Of a DNA stretch of 33,278 nt, positions 1 to 7,989 are shown piece after piece; the stretch's first letter is position 1; the number at the start of each line of letters is the position of its first letter. Below the pieces are notes generated by a model that saw only the letters and a list, made by a program, of their open reading frames with translations, did no database searches and was not told where the DNA came from. This DNA comes from Flavobacteriales bacterium. Lineage in GTDB: Bacteria; Bacteroidota; Bacteroidia; Flavobacteriales_G; NORP312. The DNA lies in assembly GCA_016763645.1 (NCBI GenBank), contig JAESTK010000107.1, positions 1 to 33,278 of the forward strand, given 5' to 3'. The translations under genes and the position numbers were made by a program.

Positions 1-118
1 CTATCAAACTCAAAAAGATAAAAAACACTAATCAGTAAATTTATACTGAATACAATTGAAATTGAAAGTAATAAATGGGATTTGGCTTTTAAGAATGAAT
101 AAATTAAAAACAAAATAC

Positions 119-192
119 AACGTTTTGGCTCAGTGCAAACTTGAAAGTTTATCGCTTTCTACTGCCCTACTTGCCATATACTAAACGTTAGC
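119..192. repeat. Imperfect inverted repeat in gene-free DNA
   Basis: AACGTTTTGGC at 119-129 pairs imperfectly with GCCATATACTAAACGTT at 173-189. The GCCA and AACGTT blocks of each arm are complementary, with extra bases in the right arm and about 43 bases between the arms. The right arm continues as GTTAGC. The shape recalls recombination sites or dispersed non-coding repeats of Bacteroidota, but the ends do not fit the integron attC core (GTTRRRY) exactly. Function is unknown. Confidence 0.35.
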
Positions 193-227
193 AAATATTC
201 GAAAAAGACTGCAACTTAAGGGTTCCG

Positions 228-252
228 TTTTTTAAGATGAAATCTTAAAAAA
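228..252. repeat. Perfect 11-bp AT-rich hairpin
   Basis: TTTTTTAAGAT (228-238), a GAA loop (239-241) and ATCTTAAAAAA (242-252) form a perfect stem of 11 bp, seen directly. It lies about 40 bp upstream of the -33 element of the rplU promoter. The stem has almost no GC and no U tract follows it, so it is a poor intrinsic terminator. It could be an operator or a structure at the end of a gene outside the window. The rest of 1-293 shows nothing I can call. Confidence 0.5.
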
Positions 253-293
253 TGCCAATAAAACTGCATGGGTTAATATTTCCCAACAACCCC

Positions 294-324
294 TTTGGTA
301 GTCCCAGTTAATTACCTACTTTTG
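294..324 (+). promoter_or_regulatory. Consensus Bacteroidota promoter for rplU-rpmA
   Basis: TTTG at 294-297 is followed after exactly 19 bases by TACTTTTG at 317-324. This is a full match to the Bacteroidota primary sigma consensus (TTTG, about 19 bp, TAnnTTTG). Transcription would start near 328-330 and leave a leader of about 40 nt, too short for a large structured L21 leader. It is the best promoter match in the window. Confidence 0.8.
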
Positions 325-366
325 CAGCCCTTAATTTTAATTATTAACCAATAACAATTAACTGTT

Positions 367-903
367 ATGTACGCAATCGTAGAGATAGCAGGGCAACAAT
401 TCAAAGTTGAAAAAGACCAACAGGTTTACGTTCATCGTTTGGAAGCAAAAGAAGGCTCAAAAGTTGAGTTTGACAATGTGCTTTTAATCGATAATGGAGG
501 TAAAATCGCTGTAGGCGCCCCAGCTATAGTAGGTGCAAAAGTTACTGCAAAAGTACTTCAACACCTTAAAGGCGACAAAGTAATCGTCTTTAAAAAGAAA
601 AGAAGAAAAGGCTACAAAGTAAAGAACGGACACCGTGAATACTTAAGTCATATTCAAATCGAGAAAATCGAGGAGAAAGGTGCTAAAGCTTCGGCAAGCT
701 CAACAACCGCTAAAGCAGGAGTGAAAACTGAGGCTAAACCAGCAGCAAAAGCTCCTGCAAAGCCAAAAGCTGAGCCGAAGAAAGCAGCAACACCAAAAGC
801 AGATGCTTCGACAAGCTCAGCAACCGCAAAGCCTAAGGCAGAGCCAAAAGCTAAAGCGGCACCGAAAAATGAAACTAAAAAAGAAGATAAGTCTGATAAA
901 TAA
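367..903 (+). CDS. rplU: 50S ribosomal protein L21 with Lys/Ala/Pro-rich C-terminal tail
   Basis: This is a structural protein of the large ribosomal subunit that binds 23S rRNA. Residues 1 to about 103 are an ordinary L21 domain: it begins MYAIVEIAGQQFKVEKDQ and contains the basic block KKKRRKGYKVKNGHR that ends the conserved fold. L21 is usually just over 100 residues, so residues 104-178 are an extra tail made almost only of Ala, Lys, Pro, Glu, Ser and Thr, surely disordered. The tail contains two near-copies of a 23-base sequence (see the repeat entries) and two copies of AKPKAEPK, so it seems to have grown by repeat insertion or duplication. A consensus promoter lies upstream and rpmA follows 28 bp downstream, the usual L21-L27 operon. 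Identity is certain; the role of the tail is unknown. Confidence 0.97.
   Translation: MYAIVEIAGQQFKVEKDQQVYVHRLEAKEGSKVEFDNVLLIDNGGKIAVGAPAIVGAKVTAKVLQHLKGDKVIVFKKKRRKGYKVKNGHREYLSHIQIEKIEEKGAKASASSTTAKAGVKTEAKPAAKAPAKPKAEPKKAATPKADASTSSATAKPKAEPKAKAAPKNETKKEDKSDK
688..710. repeat. REP-like repeat, copy 1, inside the rplU tail
   Basis: This 23-base unit starts GCTTCGGCAAGCTC and ends CAACCGC. It differs from the copy at 805-827 at only two positions. Its core GCTT-4 nt-AAGC is a small palindrome. The wording resembles the CTTCGACAAGCTCAG type of dispersed repeat often met between genes in Bacteroidota; that resemblance is from memory and unchecked. Confidence 0.5.
805..827. repeat. REP-like repeat, copy 2, inside the rplU tail
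   Basis: The unit starts GCTTCGACAAGCTCAG and ends CAACCGC, matching 21 of 23 bases of the copy at 688-710, 117 bp away. It is read in the same codon phase as copy 1 and gives Ala/Ser/Thr residues in both. Because the flanks of the two copies are only loosely similar, insertion of a dispersed element is as likely as simple tandem duplication. Confidence 0.5.
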
Positions 904-931
904 TCAGATGTAATTATAAAATCGTAAAACC

Positions 932-1192
932 ATGGCACATAAGAAAGGAGCAGGTAGTTCGAAAAACGGTAGAGAGTCAGAAAGTAAACGTCTAGGGGTT
1001 AAAATCTTTGGAGGTCAACTGGCTATCGCAGGAAATATTATTGTTCGCCAAAGAGGAACAAGACATAACCCAGGTGCAAACGTAGGTCTTGGGAAAGACC
1101 ATACACTTTTTGCATTAACTGATGGGATTGTTACATTTAAGAAAAAAAGAGACAACAAGTCTTTTGTATCGGTAGAGCCTTTATCTGAATAA
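932..1192 (+). CDS. rpmA: 50S ribosomal protein L27
   Basis: L27 is a large-subunit protein whose flexible N-terminus reaches the peptidyl transferase centre. The 86-residue product has the family length and hallmarks: [20 protein letters not shown] at the N-terminus with no Firmicutes-type cleavable extension, then the IVRQRGT and HPG-like NPGANVG segments, and a C-terminal beta region with GIVTFKKK. It lies 28 bp after rplU and is followed by a strong terminator, so the two genes form a closed bicistronic operon. Identification is secure. Confidence 0.97.
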   Translation: MAHKKGAGSSKNGRESESKRLGVKIFGGQLAIAGNIIVRQRGTRHNPGANVGLGKDHTLFALTDGIVTFKKKRDNKSFVSVEPLSE

Positions 1193-1216
1193 GGGAATTA
1201 CCTTTTAATGAATTTT

Positions 1217-1257
1217 AAAATCCTTCCCGCAATTAGCGTGGAAGGATTTTTTATTTT
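1217..1257 (+). terminator. Intrinsic terminator after rpmA
   Basis: AAAATCCTTCC (1217-1227) and GGAAGGATTTT (1240-1250) form a perfect 11-bp stem with a 12-nt loop, followed by a T-rich run to about 1257. It sits 24 bp after the rpmA stop. Its T tract runs into the TATTTTCG box proposed as the serS promoter. Confidence 0.88.
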
Positions 1258-1259
1258 CG
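1252..1259 (+). promoter_or_regulatory. Probable -7 box for serS
   Basis: TATTTTCG matches TAnnTTTG except for one T to C change and lies 22 bp before the serS ATG. It overlaps the T tail of the rpmA terminator. No convincing -33 element is visible 19 bp upstream because the terminator hairpin occupies that position. Confidence 0.4.
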
Positions 1260-1281
1260 CATACCTCATAAAGAATAAAAC

Positions 1282-2553
1282 ATGCTGCAAGTATCAGTTG
1301 TAAGAGAAAACATAGAAGAAACAATTAAACGCCTTGAGATTCGTAATCTACCAGGAAAAGATTTGGTTGCTCAGATTATCGAATTAGACGATAAACGTAA
1401 AAAAACGCAGCAAGAACTTGATGCTCATCTAGCAGAAGCAAATTCTATTTCTAAACAAATAGGCGGCTTATTTAAGGAAGGGAAAATTGAGGAAGCCAAT
1501 GCGTTAAAGGCTAAAACTTCAGAACTAAAAGAACTAAACCATCAAGGCACAGAAGCTCTGCACGCTACACAAGAAGAATTGAAGCAGTTGCTTTATACAA
1601 TTCCGAATACCCCAGAACTAAGTGTTCCGAAAGGAAACACAGAAGAAGATAACGAAATTATTTTCGAGCAAGGCGAACTTCCTTCGATGGATAACGATGC
1701 TAAGCCGCATTGGGAAATAACCGAAAAATACGATATTGTCGATTTCGAATTAGGTGTTAAAATTGCTGGAGCTGGATTTCCAGTTTACAAAGGCAAAGGC
1801 GCTAGATTGCAACGAGCTTTGGTAAACTTTTTTTTAGATAACGCTACAGCTGCGGGTTATCGAGAAATACAACCACCATTATTAATAAACGAAGCAAGTG
1901 GCTACGGAACAGGCCAACTGCCCGACAAGGAAGGGCAGATGTACCATACTGCTGTCGATGATCTTTATCTAATTCCCACGGCAGAAGTTCCGATTACAAA
2001 TATGTACCGCGATATAATTTTAAAGAAAGCAGATTTCCCTGTTAAAAACTGTGCTTACACCCAATGTTTTAGAAGAGAAGCTGGTTCTTATGGGAGCGAT
2101 GTTCGTGGTTTAAATAGATTACACCAATTCGACAAAGTAGAAATTGTTCAACTTTCACACCCCGATAAATCGTACGAATTGTTGGACGAAATGGTTGATT
2201 ATATCAAAACATTGTTGACAAAACTGGAATTGCCATTCCGTATTTTAAAACTTTGTGGAGGTGATTTAGGTTTCACCGCGGCACTAACTTACGATTTCGA
2301 AGTATATTCTGCTGCACAGAAAAAATGGTTAGAAGTTAGCTCGGTCTCTTGTTTCGAAACGTATCAAGCAAACCGATTGAAACTTCGTTATAAAGACAAA
2401 AATGGAAAAATGCAATTGGCACATACACTAAACGGAAGCGCATTAGCGTTCCCTAGAATTATTGCCGCATTATTAGAAAATAATCAATCAGAAAAAGGCG
2501 TTAAGTTACCTAAAGCTTTGGCTGAATACACCGGTTTTGAATACATAAATTAA
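1282..2553 (+). CDS. serS: Serine--tRNA ligase
   Basis: This class II aminoacyl-tRNA synthetase charges tRNA-Ser, and tRNA-Sec where present, with serine in the cytoplasm. The 423-residue product has the normal length. Residues 1 to about 110 are the N-terminal antiparallel coiled-coil arm that grips the long variable arm of tRNA-Ser; they are rich in Lys, Glu and Ala heptads. The catalytic core follows, with motif 2 (FRREAGSYGSDVRGLNRLHQ) and motif 3 with its arginine (LNGSALAFPRIIAALLENNQ). The ATG lies 29 bp after the rpmA terminator stem. The next gene starts one base after the stop, so serS probably heads the operon running to mgtE. Confidence 0.97.
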   Translation: MLQVSVVRENIEETIKRLEIRNLPGKDLVAQIIELDDKRKKTQQELDAHLAEANSISKQIGGLFKEGKIEEANALKAKTSELKELNHQGTEALHATQEELKQLLYTIPNTPELSVPKGNTEEDNEIIFEQGELPSMDNDAKPHWEITEKYDIVDFELGVKIAGAGFPVYKGKGARLQRALVNFFLDNATAAGYREIQPPLLINEASGYGTGQLPDKEGQMYHTAVDDLYLIPTAEVPITNMYRDIILKKADFPVKNCAYTQCFRREAGSYGSDVRGLNRLHQFDKVEIVQLSHPDKSYELLDEMVDYIKTLLTKLELPFRILKLCGGDLGFTAALTYDFEVYSAAQKKWLEVSSVSCFETYQANRLKLRYKDKNGKMQLAHTLNGSALAFPRIIAALLENNQSEKGVKLPKALAEYTGFEYIN

Positions 2554-2554
2554 G

Positions 2555-3103
2555 ATGAAGAAATTACTTACAATTGCCCTTATTGCTGCCACAATCATTT
2601 TTACTTCTTGTGGTAATCCTGAAGTTGAAGAAATGGTCGCTATAATTGATAGTTCGTACGTTGCCGTACAAAAGGCAGAAGCGAAACTACTCGCCATCGA
2701 TACGGCCGAAATTGGAAAAATGATGCGATTTAACAACAAATCGTTAGCCTACATTCAAGACAATTTTAAGGATACTGCAACTAAAGAACAAGGTATTTTC
2801 ATGTCCGATATTGTTGCCGTGAAACGGTCGTTTAGCAAATTAAACAAACAACGTGAATCGCTTATTGATGATATGATTTACGCAAAGTCGCAATTAAACG
2901 ACTTGAAAAAAGATGTTGAAAACGGCTTTACGACTAAACAAAATTTTGACGAATACTTCTCTATCGAAAAACAAGCCATCGATCTGTTTATCAGCACGGT
3001 GGAAAGTAGTATGATTTGGAATAACTCGAACACGAATCGCTTCGAAAAAATGAAGCCTCAAATTGAGGAATTTATCGAAAAAATAAACAAATCTGATTCA
3101 TAA
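2555..3103 (+). CDS. Small predicted lipoprotein of unknown function
   Basis: This 182-residue protein begins with a lipoprotein signal: a short basic start, a hydrophobic core and a lipobox ending FTSC, with Cys19 as the likely lipidated residue. The mature part is mostly helical and charged, with Lys/Asp/Glu-rich stretches around residues 60-180, and has no catalytic motif I recognise. It follows serS by one base and precedes a TPR protein with a signal peptide by 13 bp, so the two envelope proteins are probably co-expressed and may act together. I cannot name a family. The lipoprotein call is supported by sequence; the function is unknown. Confidence 0.8.
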   Translation: MKKLLTIALIAATIIFTSCGNPEVEEMVAIIDSSYVAVQKAEAKLLAIDTAEIGKMMRFNNKSLAYIQDNFKDTATKEQGIFMSDIVAVKRSFSKLNKQRESLIDDMIYAKSQLNDLKKDVENGFTTKQNFDEYFSIEKQAIDLFISTVESSMIWNNSNTNRFEKMKPQIEEFIEKINKSDS

Positions 3104-3116
3104 GCGTTAAATCTGT

Positions 3117-4952
3117 GTGAAGCATTTCGCAATCATATCACTACTCGTTTTTCTTGGGCTTTCAAGCTCGCTAATTGCCCAAAATACTGACCAAAAACTT
3201 GCAACACATTACTACCAAAATGGGCAGTACGAACAAGCTATTTTATATTTTGAAAAGCTTTATAAGCAAAATCCAAACGATTACTATTATACCTATTACT
3301 ACAAATCTCTAGTAAATCTAGAAAGGTATTCTGAAGCCGAAAAATTGGCCAGAAAACAAATCAAAAAAGTAAAAGGAAACGTAAAGTATTATGTCGATTT
3401 AGGATATATGTATCATAAAACTGACCAGGCAGAAAAAGGCAAAAAACTGTATGAAAAAGCGATAAAAGATGTCCCTTCAAAAAAACAATCGGTAATGCAA
3501 CTCGCTAAAGCATTCTCTGTAATTGGCGAAAACGAATATGCATTACGAACTTATTTACGAGGGAAAAAAATAGTGAAAAATGGCAATTTCAATATTCAAA
3601 TTGCGGAACTATATGGCACAATGGGGCGTCAATCAGAAATGATTAGCGAATATCTCGATTTACTAGAAATTGATGATATGTACATCCAACAAGTGCAAAA
3701 TGCGTTAGCTAGAACCATTGATTTTAAAGAAGCAACTCCAGAAACTCAACAATTGAAAGGGGAGCTTCTAAAGCGGGTTCAAAAGAATCCAAACAATCGA
3801 ATTTATGCCGAATTATTAATTTGGATTTACATTCAACAAAAAGACTATAAAATGGCAATGGTACAAACCAAGGCATTGGACAAACGATTTAAAGAGAAGG
3901 GGGCAAGGGTTGTTTCTTTAGCTCAAATCTGCAAAAAGAATAAGGAATACGACCTCGCTATTGCTGCCTACGAATATGTGCTCGCCAAGGGGAGAAAAAC
4001 ACCGTATTATTCGATTAGTAAAAAAGCGGTGCTAAACGTGATGAACGAAAAAATAACGTCTACCGCAACCTATACCAAAGAAGATTTAGCCAACCTCGAA
4101 ACCAAATATTACGAAACTCTAGACGATTTAGGAAGAACACAGAAAACAATTGACATTCTTAAAGATTTAGCGGTTCTTCAAGCGTTTTATATCCACAATA
4201 TTGACACAGCTATTTATAACCTAAACCGAGCAATTACCACTCCTGCAATAAAACCTCAAGACAAGGCAGAGTGCAAATTAATTTTGGGGGATTTACTACT
4301 CATTAAAGGCGAAATTTGGGATGCCGCATTACTATACGCACAGGTTGATAAAGATTTTAAATACGACCAATTAGGCGAGCGAGCTAAACTGAAAACAGCC
4401 AAAATTCATTATTTTACCGGAAATTTCAACTTCGCAAAAGGTCAATTAGATGTATTAAAAGGCTCTACATCAAAACTTATCGCGAATGATGCAATGGCCT
4501 TGTCGATTCTTATCACAGATAATTCTACAGTAGACACCTCTACTACCCCTCTTTTAATGTATGCGCGAGCCGATTTAATGAGTTATCAAAACAAAGATTC
4601 GTTGGCTAATCTGGTGTTAGTCTCGCTCAATCAAGAATATCCTGGTCACGCTTTAGCAGATGAAGTATGGTATAAAAAATACGAAATTGCTTATAAAAAT
4701 AGAAAGTTTGACGATTGTGTTACTTATCTCGAATCGATTGCAACCACTTATAGTTATGATGTTTTAGCTGATGACGCTAACATGAAACTTGCACAACTAT
4801 ACGATTACGTGTTCAAAGATTTGGAGAAGGCAAAAGAATACTACGGCAAAATATTATTCGATTACAAGGGCAGCCTTTTTGTTGTTGAAGCAAGGAAACG
4901 TTACCGAGAAATTGAAGCTGAAACACCTACAATAAAAGATGATAATTTATAA
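3117..4952 (+). CDS. Exported tetratricopeptide-repeat protein
   Basis: The 611-residue protein has a signal peptide (MKHFAIISLLVFLG to SLIAQ, cleavage near residue 22). It then consists almost entirely of TPR-like helical pairs, for example YYQNGQYEQAILYFEKLYKQ near residue 33 and KKNKEYDLAIAAYEYVLAKG near residue 285. The start is a GTG at 3117, chosen because the signal peptide begins exactly there and no in-frame ATG fits. Such proteins usually act as scaffolds in the periplasm or at the outer membrane. The gene sits between a lipoprotein and a DUF4286 gene and overlaps the latter by 14 bp, which indicates translational coupling. No enzymatic domain is visible; the partner is unknown. Confidence 0.85.
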   Translation: MKHFAIISLLVFLGLSSSLIAQNTDQKLATHYYQNGQYEQAILYFEKLYKQNPNDYYYTYYYKSLVNLERYSEAEKLARKQIKKVKGNVKYYVDLGYMYHKTDQAEKGKKLYEKAIKDVPSKKQSVMQLAKAFSVIGENEYALRTYLRGKKIVKNGNFNIQIAELYGTMGRQSEMISEYLDLLEIDDMYIQQVQNALARTIDFKEATPETQQLKGELLKRVQKNPNNRIYAELLIWIYIQQKDYKMAMVQTKALDKRFKEKGARVVSLAQICKKNKEYDLAIAAYEYVLAKGRKTPYYSISKKAVLNVMNEKITSTATYTKEDLANLETKYYETLDDLGRTQKTIDILKDLAVLQAFYIHNIDTAIYNLNRAITTPAIKPQDKAECKLILGDLLLIKGEIWDAALLYAQVDKDFKYDQLGERAKLKTAKIHYFTGNFNFAKGQLDVLKGSTSKLIANDAMALSILITDNSTVDTSTTPLLMYARADLMSYQNKDSLANLVLVSLNQEYPGHALADEVWYKKYEIAYKNRKFDDCVTYLESIATTYSYDVLADDANMKLAQLYDYVFKDLEKAKEYYGKILFDYKGSLFVVEARKRYREIEAETPTIKDDNL

Positions 4953-5241
4953 CGTTACCGTAAAAATAGATAATGATATCCATGACGAATGGTTTAAGTG
5001 GATGAGAGAAAAACACATACCTGCTGTGATGGCAACGGGATATTTTTCGGAACAGAAAATGTGCAAGGTTTTGGTTGAAGAAACAGACGGCATCACTTAT
5101 TCAATTCAGTATTCATGCGACAAAATGGATAAGTTGAACAAGTATTACGAAACAGAAGCTCCAAGATTACAGAAAGAACATTTAGCAAAATACGAAAGTA
5201 AATTTGTTGCTTTTAGAACGTTACTTGAAGTTTTAGAATAA
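4939..5241 (+). CDS. DUF4286 family protein
   Basis: This 100-residue protein begins MIIYNVTVKIDNDIHDEWFKW and contains the EKHIPAVMATGYF segment, the pattern I associate with DUF4286, a small ferredoxin-like-fold family of unknown function in Bacteroidota. It has no signal peptide and should be cytoplasmic. The ATG lies inside the end of the TPR gene (14-bp overlap), so its translation is probably coupled. A location near rsmA is common for this family in flavobacteria, which hints at an rRNA or translation link, but that is inference. Confidence 0.85.
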   Translation: MIIYNVTVKIDNDIHDEWFKWMREKHIPAVMATGYFSEQKMCKVLVEETDGITYSIQYSCDKMDKLNKYYETEAPRLQKEHLAKYESKFVAFRTLLEVLE

Positions 5242-5256
5242 TTTTATCAAACGCTG

Positions 5257-5721
5257 ATGACAAAAATATTGAAAGCTAGTTTGATCTCGATTTTAATCTT
5301 GTTAATTGCCGGGTTTGTTTACCCTTTGCGAAATGAGTATTATAAAGTATCGGGAAGCTGTAAAATAGAAAATGGAGATTATTCACACCAGAAAATTATC
5401 TTAAAAAGAGATACTTTGATAATCGCGACTCTAAATGAACAAAAAGCGTTTCAATTCCAATTAGATTATAATACCGAATACACTGTGACATTCACTAAGC
5501 CGAATTACATCACAAAGACAGTTTTGATAAACACCACTAATGTCTCTCCTGCAAGAATTGAGTTTGGCTTCGAACCCTATTTTTTTTCCATAACACTAGA
5601 ACAGCAACCCGACAGTCAACACGTCTATTATAAAGGCCCTGTTGCTGTTGTTGGGTATAGTGCTGAGTTCGAGGAGTTTAATTATAGGACTTTTTACAAG
5701 AAAACTTTTGAAGACAAATAG
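5257..5721 (+). CDS. Small membrane-anchored protein of unknown function
   Basis: The 154-residue product starts MTKILKASLISILILLIAGF, one N-terminal hydrophobic segment (about residues 5-22) that could be an uncleaved anchor or signal peptide. The rest is rich in beta-strand residues; the part from VSGSCKI to TKTVLINT (about residues 31-92) looks like the small beta-sandwich regulatory-like fold found in many Bacteroidota envelope proteins. No catalytic residues stand out. It lies 15 bp after the DUF4286 gene and 21 bp before rsmA, so it is probably part of the same operon. I do not recognise a named family. Confidence 0.72.
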   Translation: MTKILKASLISILILLIAGFVYPLRNEYYKVSGSCKIENGDYSHQKIILKRDTLIIATLNEQKAFQFQLDYNTEYTVTFTKPNYITKTVLINTTNVSPARIEFGFEPYFFSITLEQQPDSQHVYYKGPVAVVGYSAEFEEFNYRTFYKKTFEDK

Positions 5722-5742
5722 CGAAGTATCCGATTTGAATCT

Positions 5743-6522
5743 ATGAAAGTCCGCGCAAAAAAACACCTAGGTCAACATTTTTTAAATGACAATTCCATTG
5801 CCGAGAGAATCGTTAACGGACTAACCTATAGCGGATACAATTCTGTTGTTGAAATTGGGCCTGGAATGGGTGTTTTAACGCAATTTTTAATCGAAAAAGA
5901 CATAGACTTAAATGTGTTTGAAATCGATACCGAATCTGTTGGCTATCTTCATGTAAACTATCCTAAATTAATTGGGAAAGTTTACGAAAAAGATTTTTTG
6001 AAAGTTGATTTTACTGAAGAACCTTCTAACGAAAATTGGAAAGGCGCAATTATCGGAAATTTCCCTTACAATATCTCCTCACAAATACTTTTTAAAGTGC
6101 TCGACAACAGAAACCAAGTGCCAGAAGTAGTTGGCATGTTTCAAAAAGAAGTTGCCGAACGAATCGCTTCACCTCCGGGCAGTAAATCGTACGGTATTAT
6201 TAGTGTTTTACTACAAGCCTATTACGACATCGAATACCTTTTTACGGTTGAACCCGAGTCTTTTAACCCGCCACCAAAAGTACGTTCGGGTGTTATTCGC
6301 TTAACGAGAAACAACGTTGAGAAACTCGATTGCGATGAAGTTTGGTTTAAAAGAGTCGTTAAAGCAACGTTTAACCAACGTAGAAAAACCATACGAAACG
6401 GACTAAAGTCGTTGCCCAATGGCAAGTTCGAAAGCGACCATATTCTACTTACAAAGCGACCCGAACAACTATCTGTGGCTGAATTTATTGAGCTTACAAA
6501 GCTGTATTTAAGCCATGCTTAA
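5743..6522 (+). CDS. rsmA: 16S rRNA dimethyladenosine transferase RsmA (KsgA)
   Basis: The enzyme dimethylates two adjacent adenines in helix 45 of 16S rRNA (A1518 and A1519 in E. coli numbering) using S-adenosylmethionine, a late step in 30S assembly. The 259-residue product shows the family signature at the start (KKHLGQHFLNDNSIAERI), the SAM-binding loop VEIGPGMGVLT (about residues 36-46) and the catalytic NFPY motif (residues 106-109), a common variant of NLPY. The C-terminal part with FNQRRKTIRNGLKSL is the usual helical rRNA-binding domain. It is full length. It lies 41 bp before mgtE, which has its own promoter box. Confidence 0.97.
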   Translation: MKVRAKKHLGQHFLNDNSIAERIVNGLTYSGYNSVVEIGPGMGVLTQFLIEKDIDLNVFEIDTESVGYLHVNYPKLIGKVYEKDFLKVDFTEEPSNENWKGAIIGNFPYNISSQILFKVLDNRNQVPEVVGMFQKEVAERIASPPGSKSYGIISVLLQAYYDIEYLFTVEPESFNPPPKVRSGVIRLTRNNVEKLDCDEVWFKRVVKATFNQRRKTIRNGLKSLPNGKFESDHILLTKRPEQLSVAEFIELTKLYLSHA

Positions 6523-6533
6523 ATTCTAAATCT

Positions 6534-6541
6534 TACCTTTG
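6534..6541 (+). promoter_or_regulatory. Probable -7 box for mgtE, with small leader hairpin
   Basis: TACCTTTG at 6534-6541 matches the TAnnTTTG consensus, but no good -33 element lies at the right distance. The leader of about 20 nt contains CGCTT-AAA-AAGCG (6545-6557), a 5-bp perfect hairpin close to the start codon. The leader is far too short for an M-box magnesium riboswitch. Confidence 0.55.
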
Positions 6542-6563
6542 CACCGCTTAAAAAGCGTGGGAA

Positions 6564-7913
6564 ATGAATTTCGAATTAACCAAAAAGTTTTTAGAGTCGC
6601 TTCGAATAGCGATTGAGAAAAACGATGAAAAATTCGTTTTGGAGCATATTTTTGAGCTCCACCCAGCCGATATTGCCGAAATTTTAGACGAACTTACTCC
6701 CGAAGAGGGTAAACTTCTTTTTCATCAATTTGATGAAGAAAAGGCTGCCGATGTTCTTGTTGAACTTGAAGAAGATGTTCGTGAAAAGTTTCTTGCATCC
6801 CTTTCTTCCAAAGAAATTGCCGAGCAGTTTATCGATAATTTAGAATCTGACGATGCTGCAGATGTAATTGGCGAATTACCCGAAGATGTTAAAGAAGAGG
6901 TAATTTCTCACCTCGAAGATGTTGACCAAGCTAGCGATATTGTTGACCTCCTAAATTACGAAGAAGGCACTGCTGGTGCGCTGATGGGAAAAGAAATGAT
7001 TGCCGTTCAAGAAAATTGGACTATCATGCGTTGCACCAAAGAAATGCGTAAGCAAGCCGAAGAAATCGACTTTGTTTATACCGTTTATGTCGTTACAGAG
7101 AAAAGTAAACTGATTGGCACGCTTTCGTTGAAACGAATGTTGCTTACTCCTGCAAAATCTAAAATTACAGATATATATAACTCTGAAGTTATCTCAATTC
7201 GGGCAACCGCTAAAGATGAGGAAGTTGCACAGATAATGCAAAAATATGACCTAATCGCATTGCCCGTTATTGATGAACTTGGTCGTTTAATTGGTAGAAT
7301 TACGATCGATGATGTTGTTGATGTAATACAAGAAGAGTCAGAAAAAGATTATCAGATGGCCTCCGGTATTTCCGAAGATGTAGAGTCTTCAGATAAAGTA
7401 TGGGTTTTAACTCGTGCGCGTCTGCCTTGGTTGTTAATTGGATTATTGGGCGGGATTTTTGGCGCCCAGGTTATAGCACTCTACGAAACTGATTTAGGCA
7501 TACACCCCGAAATGGCGTTTTTTATTCCTTTAATTGCCGCTATGGGTGGCAATGTTGGAGTACAATCTTCTGCGATTATCGTTCAAGGGTTGGCGAATAA
7601 TTCGCTAGGATTTACCGGAATCACCTCCCGTTTATATAAAGAGTTTTTGGTTGGACTACTTAATGGCCTTATCTGCTCTGCACTAATACTAATGTATAAT
7701 ATGGTGTTTAGCGACTCAATGGAATTAAGTTATACCGTAAGTGCTGCCCTGTTAGTAGTAATTATTTTCGCTGCCTTATTCGGCACATTTATTCCTCTAA
7801 TTTTAGATAAATACAAAATTGACCCCGCTTTAGCTACTGGTCCATTTATTACCACGTTGAATGATATTCTAGGGTTATTTATCTATTTCTATATTGGAAG
7901 TTTGATGTATTAG
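6564..7913 (+). CDS. mgtE: Magnesium transporter MgtE
   Basis: MgtE is a homodimeric Mg2+ channel in the inner membrane gated by its own cytoplasmic Mg2+-sensing domain. The 449-residue length is typical. Order: an acidic N-terminal helical domain (about 1-130, with repeated L/A-D/E motifs such as LHPADIAEILDEL), a tandem CBS pair (about 131-255, DIYNSEVISI and LPVIDELGRLIGRITIDDV), a linker helix, and five membrane segments from about residue 283. The pore motif GGNVGVQSSAI is present. Substrate selectivity for Mg2+ over Co2+ is from the family. It is the last gene of the plus-strand block from serS. Confidence 0.95.
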   Translation: MNFELTKKFLESLRIAIEKNDEKFVLEHIFELHPADIAEILDELTPEEGKLLFHQFDEEKAADVLVELEEDVREKFLASLSSKEIAEQFIDNLESDDAADVIGELPEDVKEEVISHLEDVDQASDIVDLLNYEEGTAGALMGKEMIAVQENWTIMRCTKEMRKQAEEIDFVYTVYVVTEKSKLIGTLSLKRMLLTPAKSKITDIYNSEVISIRATAKDEEVAQIMQKYDLIALPVIDELGRLIGRITIDDVVDVIQEESEKDYQMASGISEDVESSDKVWVLTRARLPWLLIGLLGGIFGAQVIALYETDLGIHPEMAFFIPLIAAMGGNVGVQSSAIIVQGLANNSLGFTGITSRLYKEFLVGLLNGLICSALILMYNMVFSDSMELSYTVSAALLVVIIFAALFGTFIPLILDKYKIDPALATGPFITTLNDILGLFIYFYIGSLMY

Positions 7914-7989
7914 TTAAGCATATAGTTGCATTAGGTCTGTGATTTTTGATGAATTTACTTTATTAAAAATAGCTAAATATCTGTGAAAT

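Noticed and set aside
119-192. Integron attC site
   Set aside because: The right end GTTAGC(A) does not fit GTTRRRY, and no cassette array or integrase is visible in the window.
654-938. Minus-strand reading of 94 codons across rplU
   Set aside because: It mirrors the low-complexity Ala/Lys tail of L21 and overlaps an essential gene over its whole length.
6541-6563. M-box magnesium riboswitch for mgtE
   Set aside because: The leader between the -7 box and ATG is about 20 nt, far too short for the M-box fold.
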